From an uncultured Ruminococcus sp. (GTDB taxonomy: Bacteria > Bacillota > Clostridia > Oscillospirales > Ruminococcaceae), in NCBI RefSeq assembly GCF_946415235.1, contig NZ_CAMKRR010000006.1:1-64000 (forward strand): a stretch of DNA of 64,000 nt, in the 5' to 3' direction. Both the position numbers and the translations under genes were made by a program. Under the pieces are notes generated by a model. The model saw nothing but the letters and a program-made list of their open reading frames with translations. It ran no database searches and was not told the origin of the DNA. Of the stretch, positions 8,880 to 17,457 are shown one piece after another. Each line of letters begins with the position of its first letter. Within the stretch, counting starts at the first letter, position 1.

Positions 8880-10493
8880 ATGACGGCGAATATTGTTTCA
8901 GCTATTTTTCTTACTCTCGGTCTGTGCGGTATGCTTGGCTCTGTCACATGGATACTAAGACGCGGAAACAGCAACAGACTGACTCATCTGTTTATCAGCT
9001 GTCAGTTATCCATTGTACTCTGGCTCATATCGGAGCTGCTGATACTTTGCTCCATCAACACCGAACAGCTCTGGGGCAGTTACCTGATAGGAAATTTCGG
9101 TATCAGCTTTTTCGGACCTCTCTGGCTCATGCTTTCGGCTGAATATGTAAGCGCGAGCAAAAAGCTCGAAAAGCTCATGCATTTTCTGCCGCTGATATCG
9201 GTCATTTCAATATTTCTTATTATCACCAATCCGCAGCATCATATGTATTACGCGGAATTTGACATAATCAAGGTCACATACGGTCCGCTTTTCTATGTAT
9301 TCCAGGCCATATACTACATATGCATTATTACGGGAATAACTATGATATGCCTTAAACATACAAGAAGACAGGATCAGATAAGCAAGCAGTCTTTTTTGCT
9401 GATACTTTCTGCGGCAATACCTCTTGCCATAAATACTCTCACTCTTACGGGAGTTTTCAAGACATCAGTAACGCTCACTCCCCTGTTTTTCGTTTTTTCA
9501 AGCCTGCTTATCCTTATTGCGCTGGGAAAATACGGACTTCTCAATATAAACAGCATTGCTATCCGCGATACTATACAGAATATAAACAGCGGAGTCGTAA
9601 TTTTCGATATAAACGGTACTGTTTCATATAAAAACAAATTTGCGGAAAGCCTTCCGTTCATAAAGAATATCATGACGCTTGGCGACTTCCTTAAAGAAAT
9701 AGAAAAGATAACAAATGAGTCGTTTGATAACGATTTTGAGTCGATAGAGCTCGTAAACGGCAGTGAATTCTATAATCTGAAGCAGTCTTTCTGCGAAAAC
9801 AAAACCGGAAACAAGGTGGCAAGAGTAATCACCATAAGCGATGTCACCGAATATCACGAGCTTGTCTCTGCCGAGAAAAAGCTCAGCCTCGAACAGGAAC
9901 GCAACCGTATAGCACAGGAAATGCACGATTCGGCAGGACATACCTTTACAATGATAAGCTCACTTGCAAAGCTGATAAAGTTTGAGGCTCAGCAGGAAAA
10001 GCCTTCATTTGACAAAATGCTCGATAATATCTCGGAGATAGACGGTCTCTCACGAAGCGGCGTTACTCAGCTAAGATGTACTATCAACAATTTGCGGGAT
10101 GACGAATTCATGACAACTATAACAAAGGCTGTGCAGACCGTCACAACTGCCGTCCGAGGCGTAGATATCGACCTGTGCATACAGGGCGAAGAGGATAAAC
10201 GCTACAAATTCTGTATAAAGGAAATGTACGATAACTGCCGTGAGACCGTTACAAATGCCCTGAGATATTCGGAAGCTTCAAGAATAGATATCATTCTCAA
10301 GTTTCTCGGCGACCGTGTTGAAATGTATATTCTCGACAACGGCAAGGGCTGTGAACATATATCCGAGCACAACGGACTCAGAGGGATCCGTGAAAGGGCC
10401 GAAGCCCTCGGCGGTACGGCGAAATTCAGTTCCATAAAGGGAGAAGGCTTCAATACGATCATTAAAATACCCGTAAAAGAGGTGCAGATATGA
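8880..10493 (+). CDS. Sensor histidine kinase with 7TM N-terminus (HisKA_3 class)
   Basis: 537 residues. Residues 1-215 form seven membrane helices of the histidine-kinase 7TM type. A PAS-like segment follows at about 225-340, containing NGTVSYKNKFAE. The HisKA_3 dimerisation helix carries EMHDSAGH with the phospho-accepting His, and an ATPase domain with DNGKG and GLRGIRERA closes the protein. This is the NarX/DesK class of kinase, which pairs with NarL-type regulators. ATG 8880 is preferred over an in-frame GTG at 8868, because GAGGTG at 8870-8875 is the ribosome site itself. The stop overlaps the next start by four bases, so the two are translationally coupled. The signal is not evident. 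Confidence 0.88.
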   Translation: MTANIVSAIFLTLGLCGMLGSVTWILRRGNSNRLTHLFISCQLSIVLWLISELLILCSINTEQLWGSYLIGNFGISFFGPLWLMLSAEYVSASKKLEKLMHFLPLISVISIFLIITNPQHHMYYAEFDIIKVTYGPLFYVFQAIYYICIITGITMICLKHTRRQDQISKQSFLLILSAAIPLAINTLTLTGVFKTSVTLTPLFFVFSSLLILIALGKYGLLNINSIAIRDTIQNINSGVVIFDINGTVSYKNKFAESLPFIKNIMTLGDFLKEIEKITNESFDNDFESIELVNGSEFYNLKQSFCENKTGNKVARVITISDVTEYHELVSAEKKLSLEQERNRIAQEMHDSAGHTFTMISSLAKLIKFEAQQEKPSFDKMLDNISEIDGLSRSGVTQLRCTINNLRDDEFMTTITKAVQTVTTAVRGVDIDLCIQGEEDKRYKFCIKEMYDNCRETVTNALRYSEASRIDIILKFLGDRVEMYILDNGKGCEHISEHNGLRGIRERAEALGGTAKFSSIKGEGFNTIIKIPVKEVQI

Positions 10494-11116
10494 TAAAAGT
10501 TATATTGGCAGACGATGTTCAGATACTGCGTGCAGGTCTCAGTACCGTACTCGCAGGGGACAGTGATATCAAGGTTGTCGGTCAGGCATCAGACGGTAAA
10601 GAAGCCTATGAAATGAGTGTAAGGCTCAAGCCGGATGTTGTACTCATGGATATGAGGATGCCCGACTATGACGGAGGATACGGCACAAGAAAAATAAAGG
10701 ATACGCTTCCCGATGTAAAGGTTCTCGTCCTGACTACGTTTGACGACAAGGAAACTGTGGAAAAAGCCATTTCTAGCGGCGCGGACGGTTACATACTAAA
10801 GGAAATGGACAATGATAAAATAATAAATTCCATAAAAGCTGTTGCGGGAGGTATAAATGTTTTCTGCGACAACATATTCAGATCCATCAAAAAGGATGTT
10901 TTTGTACAGCAGGACGCAAGAAATTACGACCTTACAGACCGTGAGATAGATTTTCTCAGACTTATATGCGAGGGAGCTGACAATAAGGAGATCGCTTCAA
11001 AGCTTTTCCTTGCGGAAGGAACGGTCAGAAACGGCATATCACGTCTGCTTGAAAAGCTCGGACTTAAGGACCGTACTCAGCTTGCAGTCTTTGCTATAAA
11101 AAATAATATACTGTAA
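10490..11116 (+). CDS. NarL/LuxR-family response regulator
   Basis: 208 residues. The receiver domain (1-120) shows acidic DD at 9-10, the phospho-acceptor Asp in VVLMDMRMPD near residue 54, and Thr and Lys switch residues (LTTF, LKEM). The LuxR-type helix-turn-helix occupies about 143-205, with LTDREIDFLRLICEGADNK and IASKLFLAEGTVR. Its start overlaps the kinase stop in ATGATAA, making it the partner of the 7TM kinase. A strong terminator follows directly. Target genes are not visible, though the repeats upstream of the kinase gene suggest autoregulation. Confidence 0.93.
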   Translation: MIKVILADDVQILRAGLSTVLAGDSDIKVVGQASDGKEAYEMSVRLKPDVVLMDMRMPDYDGGYGTRKIKDTLPDVKVLVLTTFDDKETVEKAISSGADGYILKEMDNDKIINSIKAVAGGINVFCDNIFRSIKKDVFVQQDARNYDLTDREIDFLRLICEGADNKEIASKLFLAEGTVRNGISRLLEKLGLKDRTQLAVFAIKNNIL

Positions 11117-11120
11117 CGAA

Positions 11121-11148
11121 AAGCGGAAGCAAATTGCTTCCGCTTTTA
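11121..11148 (+). terminator. Terminator of the 7TM-kinase/NarL operon
   Basis: GCGGAAGC / GCTTCCGC arms at 11123-11130 and 11135-11142, then TTTTATATTT. Confidence 0.85.
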
Positions 11149-11185
11149 TATTTATGATCCCTTTTAATTCCCTATTTTTTCAATA

Positions 11186-13933
11186 TCAGAGATTTTCGTT
11201 CTTAAGTGCGTCTATAGTATTGTCTTTTTTGATCTTTCTCATGGAATACATCATTGTAACGAATACTACAAGGAAAACGCTGAGGACTGCAATGGCTACA
11301 GCCTTCCACGGCATGGTAAACGGTGTATCTACTCCCCTGTTGACAACATGGTATATAAGGTAAGTAACGCCTGCGGAAGCTGGGATACCGTACAGCAGAG
11401 CCTTAGAACCGTAAAGAAGACATTCGAAATTAAGCATTCTCTTCATTCCCTTTGCGGTCATGCCAACTGATCTGAGCATTGCAAATTCTCTTCTGCGAAG
11501 ATTGATATTTGTCGTGATGGTATTGAAAACATTTGCCGCCGCAATAAGCGAGATAAGCACGATAAATCCGTATGCGAATACCTTTACGATAAGTACGGTG
11601 TTTCGGTCGTCTTCAATATTTTTTGCATAATTGGAGAAATACTGACTTTCTATACCGTTTTCGTTCATTACATTGCGGAGAGCTTCGTATCCCTTGTCGG
11701 TATCATCAGAGAGCATGAGGTACTCCATACCGTATTCCTTTTCAAAATTACCTATTCTCATAGCTTCCCTGAAGCTGTACGGAAATACCAAAGGATTATC
11801 GACCATTCCAATAAAATAAGGCCTGTCATACAGAACTTTTCCTATATTTAGCTCTGCTTCGGTGGTACAATCATTAATATATATATCCTTTTCATCCATT
11901 GAACTGTAATATATTACGATATCGTCTTCATTTCTTAAATACGGGTAGCCGTCTATCTTGTCATAAGCATAATAAATCATGGAAACATTGTCTTTATTGA
12001 AGATATTAAAGCGAATCATCTTATCCTTTTCTTCATCCCATGCCATGCCGTCATCAAATGCCACGCCAAGGGGAGCTTCCCTGTTATAGAACTTATCCTC
12101 CGAAAGGCCGTATTTATGGAGCATATCAAGATATGCCCCGTCGTCAATAAACAATACAGGCATATATATCGCTTTATAGCCTTCACGAACGGGCTGACTG
12201 CTCACACTGTCCTCAAACAATGAAGAATGTTCTTCAAGCATTTTTTTATTTATGTCATCTTCGGGTACATAAACAGTCTGATATACCCTGAACATATATG
12301 CAGCCTCGGTTATATGATCGGTATTTCTGATAACTTTCAGAACATCGTCCTCATTCAAATTATCATCTGCCTGATTGTGCCAGTAAAGCATATAGTCGTA
12401 ACTTGCACTGTCAAAGGCATCCACCGTAGCTCCCGTAAGATAATTGGTAAAAGCTGACGCTGAAACAAAAAGCACTATGCTCATAAACAGGCTTATTATA
12501 GTCGCCCTGTACTTCTTTTTATTGCGCTTGAAGTACTTATGTGCCAGCACTCCCGGAAGTCCGAAAAGCCTGAATACAAGATTCGGAGTTTTAATATGCT
12601 TTTTCTGCTTTATGTCTTCATTCTGTCTGATTGCTTCAACAGCCGACACCTTTGTGGCTCTTTTGGACGGTATCCATGCAGATATCCTGATAGTCACAAA
12701 GGCTATCAGCGCAGCTGCAGCAAGAGCTGCGGGTGATATGCATATACGCAGCGGTTCGGGATAATCAGGGTCTGAAAAGACCGAGAACCTGCTTCCTATT
12801 GAAAGGAATGTTACCCACATACCTGCAATTCCGAGAAGTATTCCAAGTGGAATACCGATCAGACTGAGAGCTGTAGCCTCAAATCTTACCATACGGCGAA
12901 GCTGCTTTTTTGTCGCACCGATAGATGAAAGAAGTCCGAACTGCTTTGTCCTCTCGGAGACCGATATTGCAAAAGCGTTATATATTAGCATTATCGAACC
13001 AAACATGATAAGTCCGACAACAATGCCCATAAGTCCGAATATAACACTGTAAAAAGAATTATGCCTCGAAATGCCGAGGAATAAAAGCAGCTCTGTGTTA
13101 TTTTCTCCCGAAAGCCCGTTTTCTTTCCTGAAGTCATAAATATCACTTGCATTTTTCATACAGTAGAAAACATCATAATCAGTATTCTCATTGTATGCAT
13201 CGGGAACTGTGAAAGCTGTATATCCCGGAGCAGAATAATCCTCAAGATTCAAACGCTTGTAAATTCCGACGACCGTATACTCCCTTTCTTCTCTTATATC
13301 AAGATATTCGGCTGAAAGTACATTCCCTTCGTCGTCATCCTTTGCTCTGAAAGGATTATTCTGGGTAAGGAGCATATCATTCATTTCAGGAGAATAACCG
13401 TCTGCTTCAGCAGCGGTAATAATGCCGTATTTGATAAGTTTGCCGATATCAAGCTTTCTGTCACCTATACCAAGAGTGATCTTATCACCCTCTTTTAATT
13501 TGACTTCGCCGTTTTTAGAAAGATGATCGGGAATAATGATCTCATTTTTGTTCTCAGGCATTCTTCCCGTCACCAAATGTACAGGGATCATGCCTTTCTC
13601 GTCCTCGTCAAGTCCCGAAATATAAAGATAGGGTTTATACTCGTTTGAGCTTCCTATATCAGCATAGCCGATATAGGTAAGTACTCCCACAGACTCTATC
13701 TTATCGGAATCATTGAGCTTACTGTAGGTATTATAGTCTGCATCGGCTTCATGACTGTGCCACTTTCCGTTGCTATACTCCAAAAAATTGATCGCATATT
13801 GTCTTACAGAAGCAAAAGACGTGGTAACAGCGCAGATAAGAGCTGTTGAAAGCATTATTCCAATGATCGTGACAAGAGTACGCATCTTGTTCTTTTTAAG
13901 AGATTTGACTGTTACCTTATCGAATATGCTCAT
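11186..13933 (-). CDS. FtsX/MacB-type ABC transporter permease
   Basis: 915 residues with two FtsX-type permease halves. A helix at 18-38 is followed by a large extracytoplasmic domain (about 45-290) and helices at about 297-440. Another helix near 480-500 begins the second half, with a second exposed domain (about 505-760) and three C-terminal helices. GLLSSIGATKKQLRRMVRFE and FAMLRSVGMTAKGMKRM are the two coupling-helix motifs of the family. It is encoded directly after its ATPase with ATGA overlap. Together with the kinase/regulator pair upstream it resembles modules for antimicrobial-peptide sensing and resistance, but a role in lipoprotein or peptide export cannot be excluded. Confidence 0.88.
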   Translation of the reverse strand: MSIFDKVTVKSLKKNKMRTLVTIIGIMLSTALICAVTTSFASVRQYAINFLEYSNGKWHSHEADADYNTYSKLNDSDKIESVGVLTYIGYADIGSSNEYKPYLYISGLDEDEKGMIPVHLVTGRMPENKNEIIIPDHLSKNGEVKLKEGDKITLGIGDRKLDIGKLIKYGIITAAEADGYSPEMNDMLLTQNNPFRAKDDDEGNVLSAEYLDIREEREYTVVGIYKRLNLEDYSAPGYTAFTVPDAYNENTDYDVFYCMKNASDIYDFRKENGLSGENNTELLLFLGISRHNSFYSVIFGLMGIVVGLIMFGSIMLIYNAFAISVSERTKQFGLLSSIGATKKQLRRMVRFEATALSLIGIPLGILLGIAGMWVTFLSIGSRFSVFSDPDYPEPLRICISPAALAAAALIAFVTIRISAWIPSKRATKVSAVEAIRQNEDIKQKKHIKTPNLVFRLFGLPGVLAHKYFKRNKKKYRATIISLFMSIVLFVSASAFTNYLTGATVDAFDSASYDYMLYWHNQADDNLNEDDVLKVIRNTDHITEAAYMFRVYQTVYVPEDDINKKMLEEHSSLFEDSVSSQPVREGYKAIYMPVLFIDDGAYLDMLHKYGLSEDKFYNREAPLGVAFDDGMAWDEEKDKMIRFNIFNKDNVSMIYYAYDKIDGYPYLRNEDDIVIYYSSMDEKDIYINDCTTEAELNIGKVLYDRPYFIGMVDNPLVFPYSFREAMRIGNFEKEYGMEYLMLSDDTDKGYEALRNVMNENGIESQYFSNYAKNIEDDRNTVLIVKVFAYGFIVLISLIAAANVFNTITTNINLRRREFAMLRSVGMTAKGMKRMLNFECLLYGSKALLYGIPASAGVTYLIYHVVNRGVDTPFTMPWKAVAIAVLSVFLVVFVTMMYSMRKIKKDNTIDALKNENL

Positions 13934-14613
13934 TTGCGTATCACCTCGTCACGAATTATCCTTCCGTCCTCAATGGCAAGTATCCTGTCAGCCTGCAATG
14001 CTATGTTTTCATCATGAGTTATTATGATAAGCGTCTGATTATACTTCTGATTTGAAAGCTTTAACAGCTCGACTATCTCCTGGCTGTTCCTGCTGTCAAG
14101 ATTTCCCGTAGGCTCGTCGGCAAGAACTATCGCAGGTGCATTCATCAGCGCCCTTCCAATGGATACTCTCTGCTGCTGACCGCCCGAGAGCTGATTGGGA
14201 AGATGTTTTTCGCGGCCCTTGAGTTTTAATATGTCAAGAAGCTCGTTCAGACGGTCATTGTTCACCTGCTGCCCGTCCATAAGCACGGGCAGCGTGATGT
14301 TCTCGGTAACATCAAGCACAGGGATAAGATTATAGAACTGATATATCAGGCCGACCTGTCTGCGGCGGAAAACAGCTAACTGTTCATCGTTCTGTGCATA
14401 TACGTCACTTCCGTCCATATATACCTTGCCCGAGGTAGGCGTATCTACACCGCCAAGGATATGAAGCAATGTGGATTTTCCCGAGCCAGAAGGACCGATG
14501 ATCGCTATAAATTCGCCTTTTGTCACCGAAAAGCTCACATTGTCCAGAGCGTGAACTTCATTCTCACCGCATCCGTATGTCTTGCATAAATTTTCAACTT
14601 TTAAGATCTCCAT
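13930..14613 (-). CDS. ABC transporter ATP-binding protein (MacB/LolD/BceA type)
   Basis: 227 residues. It shows Walker A GPSGSGKST (about 40-48), a Q-loop in YQFYNLIP, signature LSGGQQQR (about 142), Walker B IVLADEPTGNLDS and the switch His in ITHDE. TGNLDS is characteristic of exporters that work with FtsX-type permeases. It is followed by its permease with a four-base overlap. The start at 14613 has AGGAGC upstream. The region ahead carries a -10 and tandem regulator half-sites, so this two-gene unit is probably induced by the adjacent OmpR-type regulator. Confidence 0.93.
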   Translation of the reverse strand: MEILKVENLCKTYGCGENEVHALDNVSFSVTKGEFIAIIGPSGSGKSTLLHILGGVDTPTSGKVYMDGSDVYAQNDEQLAVFRRRQVGLIYQFYNLIPVLDVTENITLPVLMDGQQVNNDRLNELLDILKLKGREKHLPNQLSGGQQQRVSIGRALMNAPAIVLADEPTGNLDSRNSQEIVELLKLSNQKYNQTLIIITHDENIALQADRILAIEDGRIIRDEVIRK

Positions 14614-14644
14614 AGCAACTGCTCCTTTTTGAGTTTCTAAGATA

Positions 14645-14678
14645 ATTATAATCAGTCAATATGACTTTACGGTGACTT
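14645..14678 (-). promoter_or_regulatory. Regulator-controlled promoter of the ABC exporter
   Basis: Minus strand: AAGTCACCGTA followed immediately by AAGTCATATTG, i.e. AAGTCA repeated with an 11-base period, about 12 bases upstream of TATAAT (14650-14645). No good -35 is present. Tandem half-sites with an 11-base period over the -35 are the typical arrangement for OmpR-family activators. Confidence 0.6.
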
Positions 14679-14699
14679 AAAAATAACAAATATGTCACA

Positions 14700-14725
14700 A
14701 AAGAAAAGCGGAGATATTTCTCCGC
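14700..14725 (-). terminator. Terminator after the BceS-like kinase gene
   Basis: Minus strand: GCGGAGAAATATCTCCGC followed by TTTTCTTTT, starting at the base after the stop codon. It separates the regulatory pair from the ABC genes, which therefore need their own promoter. Confidence 0.85.
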
Positions 14726-15730
14726 TCAGACTGTGCTTTCATAAAATCTGACAGTAAACAGCGCTCCGCCGTCAGAAGAATTCTCTGCCTTGAGAGTGCC
14801 GTTCTGTTCGTTTATTATCATTCTTGCAAGAGCAAGACCGATTCCGAATCCGCCCTTGTCCCCCGAATCTCTGCCCTTATAGAACCTTTCAAATATATGG
14901 GGAAGATCCTCTTCGGAGATGCCGCTGCCGCTGTCACTTATCCTTATTTCGGAATACAAAGGATTGTGTGTTCCCGCAACGGTTATCCTTCCGCCTTCGG
15001 GAGTCTGCTCCATACAGTTTTTTACAATGTTGCCTATAGCCTCACAGCTCCAAGCTACATCACAGAACAGCTCACCGTCAGCTTCGATCTCAAGCTTCTG
15101 ATCGCGAAGCTCTATGGGTATTCGGACAGGCATACAGGCTTTATCAAGAAGCTCCTGCATAGATATGCTTTCCTTGTTGAATCTTACTGTTCTCGCGTCA
15201 AGCTTTGAGAGCTTCAAAAGTGCGGTAATAAGCCAGTCTATACGTGAAAGCAGACCGTACAGCTTCTGAACTGTCTGTTCCCTCTTTTCGTATGTCAGAT
15301 CAGGCTCCGAAAGCATAGATACAAGTATATTTATAGATGTGAGCGGAGTACGTATCTGATGAGAGATATCTGCCAGCAGGTCCGCAAGATATACCTTGTC
15401 GTCCATAAGCTTCGACTGCTGCTCCCTGAGTCTCACGGTCATCTTGTAGACCTCACTGCTGAGAAGCGCAAGCTCTCCTTCCGAGCAGCTTTCTATACTT
15501 ACGCCGTCATCACCGTGCAATATGCAGTTTATTTTCTCGGACAGCTCCGATATCTTCCTGTATCTGAACCTATTCGTCATATAATGTATAATGCAGAAAA
15601 GAACACATACGCATAAAACAGGTATTACTATCCGCTTATCATATATCCACGCTGCTATGACCGAGGCAGCAGAAATAAACGCAAACAGCTTCAGTGAATC
15701 AAGTATCTCTTTGTTTCTCAGCAGCTTCAT
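14726..15730 (-). CDS. Intramembrane-sensing histidine kinase (BceS-like)
   Basis: 334 residues. Two helices at about 14-50 are joined by only a few residues (YDKRI), so there is no extracellular sensor domain, as in kinases that take their signal from a partner ABC transporter. LADISHQIRTPLTSI carries the phospho-His, NCMEQTPEGG the N-box, and DSGSGI and GFGIGLALA the ATP lid glycines. ATG 15730 lies seven bases after GGTGG and overlaps the regulator stop as TGATG; the in-frame GTG at 15733 is less well placed. Known BceS-type kinases work with BceB permeases. Here the permease is of the two-half FtsX type. Confidence 0.9.
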   Translation of the reverse strand: MKLLRNKEILDSLKLFAFISAASVIAAWIYDKRIVIPVLCVCVLFCIIHYMTNRFRYRKISELSEKINCILHGDDGVSIESCSEGELALLSSEVYKMTVRLREQQSKLMDDKVYLADLLADISHQIRTPLTSINILVSMLSEPDLTYEKREQTVQKLYGLLSRIDWLITALLKLSKLDARTVRFNKESISMQELLDKACMPVRIPIELRDQKLEIEADGELFCDVAWSCEAIGNIVKNCMEQTPEGGRITVAGTHNPLYSEIRISDSGSGISEEDLPHIFERFYKGRDSGDKGGFGIGLALARMIINEQNGTLKAENSSDGGALFTVRFYESTV

Positions 15731-16401
15731 CACGCATCCACCTTATATCCGAGACCTCTTACGGTTTTTATAATATTCGGCTTCTGAGGATCGTCCTCTA
15801 TCTTTTCACGAAGCCGCTTTATATATACCGTAAGTGTATTATCATTGACAAAATCACCTGCAATGTCCCAGATCGACTCAAGGAGCTTGGTTCTCGTCAT
15901 TACAGCCCCTCTGTTGTTGATAAATACAAGAAGCAGCCTGTACTCAAGAGCTGAAAGGAAAAGATCCTTTCCGTTCTTGCTTGCGGTTCCTTTTACGGTA
16001 TCCACCGTAACGTCCCCGATCTGTGTGATGTTACCTGCCGTTCCCGTCAGTCTCAGCACATTTTTTATGCGTGATATGAGTTCACGGGGGCGGAAAGGCT
16101 TTGCTATATAGTCATCAGCTCCGAGGTCGAAGCCTGTGACGGTACTGAACTCATCTCCTGACGCCGTAAGAAAAATAACAGGAAGACAGGTGCTCGCCTT
16201 TATGGCAGAGCATACCGCAAAACCGTTCCCGTCTGCAAGCGATACATCAAGCAGCACAAGATCAAAGCTCTCCTTTTCCACAAGCTCTATAGCCGAAGTC
16301 TGACCTTTTGCGTTTTTTACGCTGAATCCCTCTTTAGACAGGAATTCTATCAGATTGTCTATTATTTCCTTATCATCTTCAACAAGTAATATCCTGTACA
16401 A
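15730..16401 (-). CDS. OmpR-family response regulator (BceR-like), TTG start
   Basis: 223 residues. The receiver has VEDD near residue 8, the phospho-acceptor in LVLLDVSLADGNGF and the conserved Lys in IAKPF. The winged-helix output domain occupies about 125-222, ending in TVRGLGYKVDA. The only plausible start for the canonical sequence MYRILLVEDD is TTG at 16401, with GAGGAG ten bases upstream; no ATG lies ahead in frame. A weak start may keep regulator levels low. It is co-transcribed with the kinase. Tandem AAGTCA repeats ahead of the ABC genes are its likely target. Confidence 0.92.
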   Translation of the reverse strand: MYRILLVEDDKEIIDNLIEFLSKEGFSVKNAKGQTSAIELVEKESFDLVLLDVSLADGNGFAVCSAIKASTCLPVIFLTASGDEFSTVTGFDLGADDYIAKPFRPRELISRIKNVLRLTGTAGNITQIGDVTVDTVKGTASKNGKDLFLSALEYRLLLVFINNRGAVMTRTKLLESIWDIAGDFVNDNTLTVYIKRLREKIEDDPQKPNIIKTVRGLGYKVDA

Positions 16402-16453
16402 TTACGATCGTCTCCTCTCAAGCCAAACAGGTAAAATCATCCCCTTATGCATT

Positions 16454-16482
16454 ATAATATCACAAGTCGGAACAAAATGCAA
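16454..16482 (-). promoter_or_regulatory. Promoter of the BceR/S-like pair
   Basis: Minus strand: TTGCAT, 17-base spacer, TATTAT, with TGA ahead of the -10 as an extended element. Confidence 0.6.
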
Positions 16483-16487
16483 CGAAA

Positions 16488-16518
16488 AAATAAAAGCAGT
16501 TCATTCAGACTGCTTTTC
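16488..16518 (-). terminator. Terminator of the cobalamin-riboswitch operon
   Basis: AAAAGCAG / CTGCTTTT arms spanning the stop codon of the EamA gene, followed on the minus strand by TTTTATTTTTT. Confidence 0.65.
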
Positions 16519-17457
16519 AGAGAGATCATTCCCCTTTTCCGCAAAAGGTAAATTGACGATTATTATTCCTGCCGCTACAAGTATCAGTGCCGCAGATGTA
16601 CCGATAATTCCCGACGGACTTTTCTCCGAAAGTATAAGATAAGACAATATAACTCCGAAAACAGGGTTCATAAAACCGAATACCGAGACTGTCGATACAT
16701 TATTATACTTTATCAGCGTTCCCCATACGGAAAAAGCGACAGCAGATACGAGTGCAAGATATATTAGCATCAGTATACCCTCTATATTTACAACAATTAT
16801 CCTGCCGCCAAATAAAAATCCGACATTCGTCATGAAAGCTCCGCCGATAATGAACTGCCAGCCGCTGAGCATGACAGGGTCTTCATCACGGGAATAACGC
16901 TTTATAAGTGCAGACGAAAATGCATACGAAAGAGCTGAAAGAAATACAAAGCCTTCTCCTGTCAGTCTGAAACCGCCCCTCAGACCGCTTATATTCATAA
17001 GGATAATACCTGAAAATCCGACTATACAGCCGCATATTTTCCGCAAAGCGAGCTTTTCCGTCCTGAAAACAAGTGCTGCCACCATTATGGACAAAAATAC
17101 ATTTGACGCTGTTATAACAGAGCTTTTCATACCCGTGCTTCGGGACAGACCGATATAAAAGAAGGTATATTGCAGTATTGTCTGAAAAAGCGAAAGCTTC
17201 AAAGCCTTATGGACTGAACCGACTCTGATGATAAGCGGTCTGCGGGATATAAAGCTGCCGATAACAAGTGCAATTATACCTGCAAGTATAAACCGCAGTC
17301 CTGCATAGAATATCTGTGAAAATGTATCGTCAGCAGCAATATGCGAGAACCTGCATCCAAGCTTTATACACGGGAATGCGCTTCCCCACAGCAGACAGCA
17401 AAGCATTGCAAGCAGAAAGACTGCTGCTCTGTTTTTGAGTATTTCCTTAGTTTTCAT
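16501..17457 (-). CDS. EamA/DMT-family transporter
   Basis: 318 residues with ten predicted helices in two EamA repeats (about 15-145 and 165-300), the normal length for drug/metabolite transporters. LLWGSAFPCIKLG near the N-terminus and the second-half SVWGTLIKYNNVS are typical. I use ATG 17457 rather than the TTG at 17472, because AGGAG lies six bases before 17457. The gene overlaps the ABC ATPase gene by 11 bases and is last in the B12-riboswitch operon. Its substrate is unknown; from position it may move a corrinoid precursor, a metal ligand or a lower-ligand base. Confidence 0.88.
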   Translation of the reverse strand: MKTKEILKNRAAVFLLAMLCCLLWGSAFPCIKLGCRFSHIAADDTFSQIFYAGLRFILAGIIALVIGSFISRRPLIIRVGSVHKALKLSLFQTILQYTFFYIGLSRSTGMKSSVITASNVFLSIMVAALVFRTEKLALRKICGCIVGFSGIILMNISGLRGGFRLTGEGFVFLSALSYAFSSALIKRYSRDEDPVMLSGWQFIIGGAFMTNVGFLFGGRIIVVNIEGILMLIYLALVSAVAFSVWGTLIKYNNVSTVSVFGFMNPVFGVILSYLILSEKSPSGIIGTSAALILVAAGIIIVNLPFAEKGNDLSEKQSE

